A DNA stretch of 34,665 nt from Thermohalobaculum sp038528605 (GTDB taxonomy: Bacteria; Pseudomonadota; Alphaproteobacteria; Rhodobacterales; Rhodobacteraceae): the NCBI GenBank assembly GCA_038528605.1, contig JBCBEP010000026.1:1-34665 (forward strand). The letters run 5' to 3'. The notes under the pieces were generated by a model, which saw only the letters and a program-made list of their open reading frames with translations, had not been told where the DNA came from and ran no database searches. This document shows, piece by piece, positions 31,636 to 34,665 of this stretch. The position numbers were made by a program, and so were the translations under genes. Every line of letters begins with the position of its first letter. Position 1 is the first letter of the stretch.

Positions 31636-31688
31636 CTGGGGGAGGGCCGGCGGCGCCGGGGCGCCGCCGCCGTTCCGTTCGCTGCGGG

Positions 31689-31991
31689 TTAGCGGGAGAT
31701 CGAGCCCTGGCGCGTGATCGAGTTGCCGAGCCGGTTGGTGGTGGTGCGGCTGCCCGAGCAGGTGCCGCCCGAGCAGCTGCCATTGCCCTGGCGCGAGACG
31801 CTGTGGCCCTGCGGGCCGGTCTTGGTGACGGCGCGCGAGCAGCTGCCGCCCGAGCAGTTGCCGGAGCCTTCGACGGTGCTGGTGCCACGCCAGCCGGTCA
31901 CGGAGCCCTTGCGCTCCCAGGCGCTGGCATCGGCGGCGGCGCCGAGGGCGAGGGTCGCGGCGAGGGCGGGGATGATGAAGAATTTGGTCAT
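31689..31991 (-). CDS. Small secreted Cys-Gly repeat protein
   Basis: The product is 100 residues. A signal peptide (MTKFFIIPALAATLALGAAADASA) is followed by 'WERKGSVTGWRGTSTVEGSG'. Two imperfect repeats of about 27 residues come next, each starting with a Cys-Ser-Gly-Gly-Ser/Thr-Cys motif and ending in 'SVSRQG' or 'SITRQG'. The mature protein therefore has four cysteines in two CxxxxC pairs and is rich in Ser, Thr, Gly and Arg. Similar short repeat proteins occur as hypothetical proteins in alphaproteobacteria, and I know of no function. The start at 31991 is fixed by the signal peptide and by AAGGA upstream. It is the first gene of the minus-strand operon and directly adjoins the shared regulatory region with the two-component genes. 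Confidence 0.8.
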   Translation of the reverse strand: MTKFFIIPALAATLALGAAADASAWERKGSVTGWRGTSTVEGSGNCSGGSCSRAVTKTGPQGHSVSRQGNGSCSGGTCSGSRTTTNRLGNSITRQGSISR

Positions 31992-32125
31992 CTGGGTGGT
32001 CCTTTCTCTCGTTCTCTCCGACGGTTTGCTGGGGTCGTCCCGTGCCGTCTGGGAGCTGAGATAGCGGTCCCATGTCGCGCCCTTATGCATGGGCGGAAAC
32101 GATGCGTATCGCTCGGTCAACGGAA

Positions 32126-32141
32126 CGTAACAGTATGTAAA
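32126..32141. promoter_or_regulatory. Candidate response-regulator binding site (RstA-box-like)
   Basis: On the minus strand the sequence TACATACTGTTACG matches the E. coli RstA box TACATNTNGTTACA at 10 of 12 defined positions. On the plus strand it is a direct repeat GTAAC-N5-GTAAA with 10-bp spacing, the usual footprint of OmpR-type regulators. It lies in the 204-bp region between the divergent Cys-Gly repeat gene and the response regulator gene, 55 bp from the latter. TAAAAT at 32138-32143 could be the -10 of the regulator gene and overlaps the site. Confidence 0.55.
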
Positions 32142-32195
32142 ATACGCCCTGCAGCGCTTGCCCCTACGCAGAGCCTGGCTGATCTTCGCGCCATC

Positions 32196-32927
32196 ATGGA
32201 AAGCGGACCGCTCATCCTTGTCGTGGACGATGACCCGGAGATCCGCCGCCTCGTTGCGGAGTTCCTGGTTCGCGAAGGGCTGGAAGTGGAGGAGGCGGGC
32301 GACGCAGCGGCGATGGATGCGGTCCTTGCCCGACGGCAGCCGGACCTGCTGGTGCTCGACCTGATGCTGCCGGGTGAGGACGGGCTCTCGATCTGCCGCC
32401 GGCTACGGGCAACAGGCGGCCCGGCCATCCTGATGCTCACCGCCAAGAGCGACGAGATCGATCGTGTGGTGGGCCTCGAGATGGGGGCGGACGACTATCT
32501 GACGAAGCCGTTCGGGCCGCGCGAACTGCTTGCGCGCATCCGGGCCGTGCTGCGCCGGGTGGGCGAGCAACCCGGGGGTCATGCGGGTCATGGCGTGGCA
32601 GCCGCGCGGCGCTTTGCCTTCGACCGCTTCGTGGTCGATCTGGATGCCAGGCAGCTTACGGACAGCAGCGGTGCGGTGCTGACGCTCACCAGCGGTGAGT
32701 TCGACCTTCTCGCCTGTTTCGTGCAGCGCCCGCGCCGGGTGCTCTCGCGCGACCAGATCCTCGACCAGCTGCGGGGGCGGGGGGCCGAGCCTTACGATCG
32801 GACGGTGGACATGCTCGTCTCCCGCCTCCGCCGCAAGCTGAACGCGGCGGGGCCGGAGAATGAACTGATCAGCACCGTGCGCAATGGCGGCTATCTCTTC
32901 ACGCCGACCGTGAAGGCGGCGTCTTGA
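32196..32927 (+). CDS. OmpR-family response regulator
   Basis: The product is 243 residues. The receiver domain (5-120) has the acidic pocket Asp11-Asp13, phospho-acceptor Asp55 in VLDLMLPGED, Thr82 and Lys104 in YLTKPFGP. The C-terminal winged helix (about 150-238) shows 'LTLTSGEFDLLACFVQRPRRVLSRDQIL' and 'RTVDMLVSRLRRKL', then 'ISTVRNGGYLF', typical of OmpR/RstA/CpxR. It should be phosphorylated by the kinase encoded directly downstream. The ATG at 32196 begins the conserved 'LILVVDDD' strand, although the frame is open further upstream. The likely targets are its own operon and the divergent exporter operon. Confidence 0.93.
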   Translation: MESGPLILVVDDDPEIRRLVAEFLVREGLEVEEAGDAAAMDAVLARRQPDLLVLDLMLPGEDGLSICRRLRATGGPAILMLTAKSDEIDRVVGLEMGADDYLTKPFGPRELLARIRAVLRRVGEQPGGHAGHGVAAARRFAFDRFVVDLDARQLTDSSGAVLTLTSGEFDLLACFVQRPRRVLSRDQILDQLRGRGAEPYDRTVDMLVSRLRRKLNAAGPENELISTVRNGGYLFTPTVKAAS

Positions 32928-34264
32928 TGGCAGGCGTGAGCCTCTCGGCCCGTGTGGGGTTGATCCTGCTGGTGGCCGTCTTCGCCGTGATGATCACGCT
33001 GATCGCGGCGAGCTACCTGGCGACCGGGGCGGGGAGGACCGCGGAGCTGCCGTCCCCCGCCCGCCTCGAGGCGCTCGCGGAACTGATCGAGGGTGCACCG
33101 GCGAGCGAACGCCCCGTGATCCTGGAGGCTGTCACCACGCCGAGGGTAACGCTCCGCATCGAGCCCCGCGCCCTGGAGACCGCCTCTCTGCCGGCGCTCC
33201 TGCCGATGGACGAGGCGGTACTGGCCGAGTACCGCGCGATCCTTGAGCGTCGTCCGATGACGGTGACGCCCCTGGAGCGGGACCGCCCGCTGCTGGGTCT
33301 CATGGCGAGCGCTCTCAACGCGATCGAGTTCCGCCTCGGGCTCGACACGGGCGAGACCTTGGTCGTGGCCACGGAAAGCCCCTTTGTCGTTGCGCCCTTC
33401 GGCCTGCCGGTAGGGTTCGGGGCAGGGGTCTTCGGTATCCTCATCGCGCTCATCGCCCTCATCATGCTGCACCGGGAGTTCAGGCCGCTCACCCGCCTGG
33501 CGGCGGCGGTGGAGCAGGTGGACCCGGCTGGGGACGCGGTGGCGCTGCCGCAGATCCGCGCCCGGTCGCCCGAGCTGCGGGCGCTGGTGGCGGCGTTCGA
33601 ACGGCTGCAGGGGCGGCTCTCCACGCTCATCCATGCGCGCATGGCCTTGGTCGGCGGCATCCAGCACGATGTGCGCACCTTCGCCACGCGCCTCCGCCTG
33701 CGCGTCGACAAGATCGCCGACGCGGATGACCGCGAGCGCGCCGTCGCGGATATCACCGACATGATCGCCCTGCTCGACGATGCACTCCTGGCCAGCCGGG
33801 CGGGGGCGAGCGAGCTCGAGGAGGAGCTGGTGGACCTCGCATCCCTCGTGGCGACGGAGGTGGCGGATCGCGTGGCTGCCGGGGCGCCGGTTCAGCTGTC
33901 GCCGGTATCTGGCGAGGCGACGGTGCTAGGGGACCGGCTGGCGCTCCGACGGATCGTCGCCAACCTTCTCGACAATGCGCTGCGCTATGGGAAGCGGGCG
34001 CATCTGGCGCTCGCCTTCCAGGAGAAGGCGGTGGTGCTGACGGTCGACGACGAAGGACCGGGCATCCCCGAGGCGGAGCGGGGACATTTGCTCGAGCCCT
34101 TCACCCGCACGGAGGCCTCCCGCGCGCGGCGGACCGGTGGCGCGGGCCTGGGCCTCGCGGTGGTGCGCAGCCTGGCGGAGGCGCATGGCGGTACCATCGC
34201 GATCGACGACGCGCCCACGGGCGGCGCCCGCCTCGCGCTCCGCCTGCCGCTTTTCAGGCCCTGA
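32927..34264 (+). CDS. Sensor histidine kinase, EnvZ/RstB type
   Basis: The product is 445 residues. It has two membrane helices (about 8-30 and 158-182) around a 125-residue periplasmic sensor region, then a HAMP-like linker (about 183-235). The H-box is 'GGIQHDVRTFATRLRLRVD' with phospho-acceptor His247. The usual Pro after Arg-Thr is replaced by Phe. The ATPase domain has the N-box 'NLLDNALRYG' (346-355), the G1 box 'DDEGPGIP' and the G2 box 'GGAGLGLAVV'. Its ATG overlaps the regulator's stop (TGATG), so the two are co-translated. The periplasmic ligand is unknown; a link to calcium or envelope state is suggested only by the EF-hand gene nearby. Confidence 0.93.
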   Translation: MAGVSLSARVGLILLVAVFAVMITLIAASYLATGAGRTAELPSPARLEALAELIEGAPASERPVILEAVTTPRVTLRIEPRALETASLPALLPMDEAVLAEYRAILERRPMTVTPLERDRPLLGLMASALNAIEFRLGLDTGETLVVATESPFVVAPFGLPVGFGAGVFGILIALIALIMLHREFRPLTRLAAAVEQVDPAGDAVALPQIRARSPELRALVAAFERLQGRLSTLIHARMALVGGIQHDVRTFATRLRLRVDKIADADDRERAVADITDMIALLDDALLASRAGASELEEELVDLASLVATEVADRVAAGAPVQLSPVSGEATVLGDRLALRRIVANLLDNALRYGKRAHLALAFQEKAVVLTVDDEGPGIPEAERGHLLEPFTRTEASRARRTGGAGLGLAVVRSLAEAHGGTIAIDDAPTGGARLALRLPLFRP

Positions 34265-34662
34265 TCCCTGCCCGCCGGAGAACGCAGCTGGCGGACGAGC
34301 CCCGCCCGCTCCAACGCCTGAGAGTCCAGGAAAAGCTCTCTCTTCGGAGAAGCGGTCAATCTACAACGCCATGATCACCGGGCTTACCGGACCAGCTGCC
34401 AAGCGCTAGGCGCCGCGCCCCACTATCCGCCGAACGCAGATGCCGCCGGCTTAATCGACCAATCGATGGGAGCGCGCCACCGGGTCATGCGTGGGATAGG
34501 TCAACCGGGCTCCACGCAGAGATCGGGGCGTGAAGCGTGCCGCAGACCCGATGCCCGCACCGGTATCAGTCGACGACCGCGAGGCGGCTTACCGGGTGCG
34601 GTGGCGGAGGGCGTGTATCGACCCAGTGAAAATCTGCTCATGCTATAGAAGGAGAGGTAGCA
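34265..34662. other. Region after the kinase gene with no recognised gene
   Basis: About 400 bp with no similarity that I recognise. A 60-codon open frame at 34466-34648 is rich in Arg and Gly, lacks a good ribosome-binding site and is probably not a gene. Local base composition is somewhat less G/C-rich than in the neighbouring genes. No tRNA, terminator with T-run, or insertion-sequence end was found. Confidence 0.5.
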
Positions 34663-34665
34663 GTG
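34649..34665 (+). promoter_or_regulatory. Ribosome-binding site and possible GTG start at the window edge
   Basis: AAGGAG (34649-34654) is followed 8 bp later by GTG as the last three bases of the window. The spacing is ideal, so a coding region may begin here, but nothing of the protein is visible. Confidence 0.35.

Noticed and set aside
34466..34648. 60-codon open frame near the right edge as a gene or mobile-element remnant
   Set aside because: There is no ribosome-binding site at its start, no recognisable motif and the length is easily reached by chance in this composition.
1..34665. tRNA, rRNA, CRISPR arrays, insertion sequences and attachment sites
   Set aside because: No cloverleaf-type tRNA, rRNA core sequence, regularly spaced repeat array, transposase or integrase was found on either strand.

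Overview
The window is about 34.7 kb of high-GC DNA (strong G/C bias at third codon positions, many long antisense open frames). It looks like the chromosome of an alphaproteobacterium, most likely in or near the Rhodobacterales. Supporting signs are the 1600-residue NAD-glutamate dehydrogenase, the CC0125/CC1285-type lipoprotein, the ProXVW betaine transporter beside an MttB-family methyltransferase and a dimethylglycine-dehydrogenase-like enzyme, and tightly overlapping ATGA/GTGA operons. The genus assignment is inference. No rRNA, tRNA, CRISPR, insertion sequence or phage gene was recognised.

Layout. (1) 1-1293: the C-terminal end of a CobW-family protein converging on a lipoprotein gene. 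(2) 1375-4227: a G-rich 11-bp tandem repeat, a promoter candidate and a clear TPP riboswitch, then a thiamin-precursor ABC transporter (thiY-thiZ-thiX). (3) 4466-9406: NAD-specific glutamate dehydrogenase and its terminator. (4) 9435-10509, minus strand: two small secreted proteins of unknown function. (5) 10637-14826, minus strand: an RND efflux pump with its membrane fusion protein. (6) 14998-18075: a 1025-residue ABC-exporter-like protein whose nucleotide-binding motifs are all degenerate and which ends in a cyclic-nucleotide-binding domain. (7) 18311-28102: a quaternary-amine uptake and breakdown locus, with proX, terminator, proV, proW and a LysR regulator, then on the opposite strand an MttB-family methyltransferase, and divergently a 2-oxoglutarate dioxygenase and an FAD/T-protein dehydrogenase. 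(8) 28130-34264: a minus-strand operon (Cys-Gly repeat protein, EF-hand protein, membrane fusion protein, FtsX-type permease, ABC ATPase) divergent from a response regulator/histidine kinase pair. (9) 34265-34665: no recognised gene, except a ribosome-binding site and GTG at the very edge.

How the parts work together. The TPP riboswitch should reduce thiamin-precursor import when thiamin pyrophosphate is plentiful. In region 7 the transporter would import a betaine-like osmolyte, and the methyltransferase, dioxygenase and dehydrogenase would strip its methyl groups, feeding C1 units to tetrahydrofolate under the LysR regulator. The exact substrate is not visible. In region 8 the divergent two-component system probably controls the exporter operon through a site in the shared promoter region that closely resembles the RstA box.

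The most unusual items are the pseudo-ABC/cyclic-nucleotide fusion protein, the methyltransferase-dioxygenase-dehydrogenase combination, and the EF-hand plus Cys-Gly plus DevBCA-like exporter plus two-component locus.
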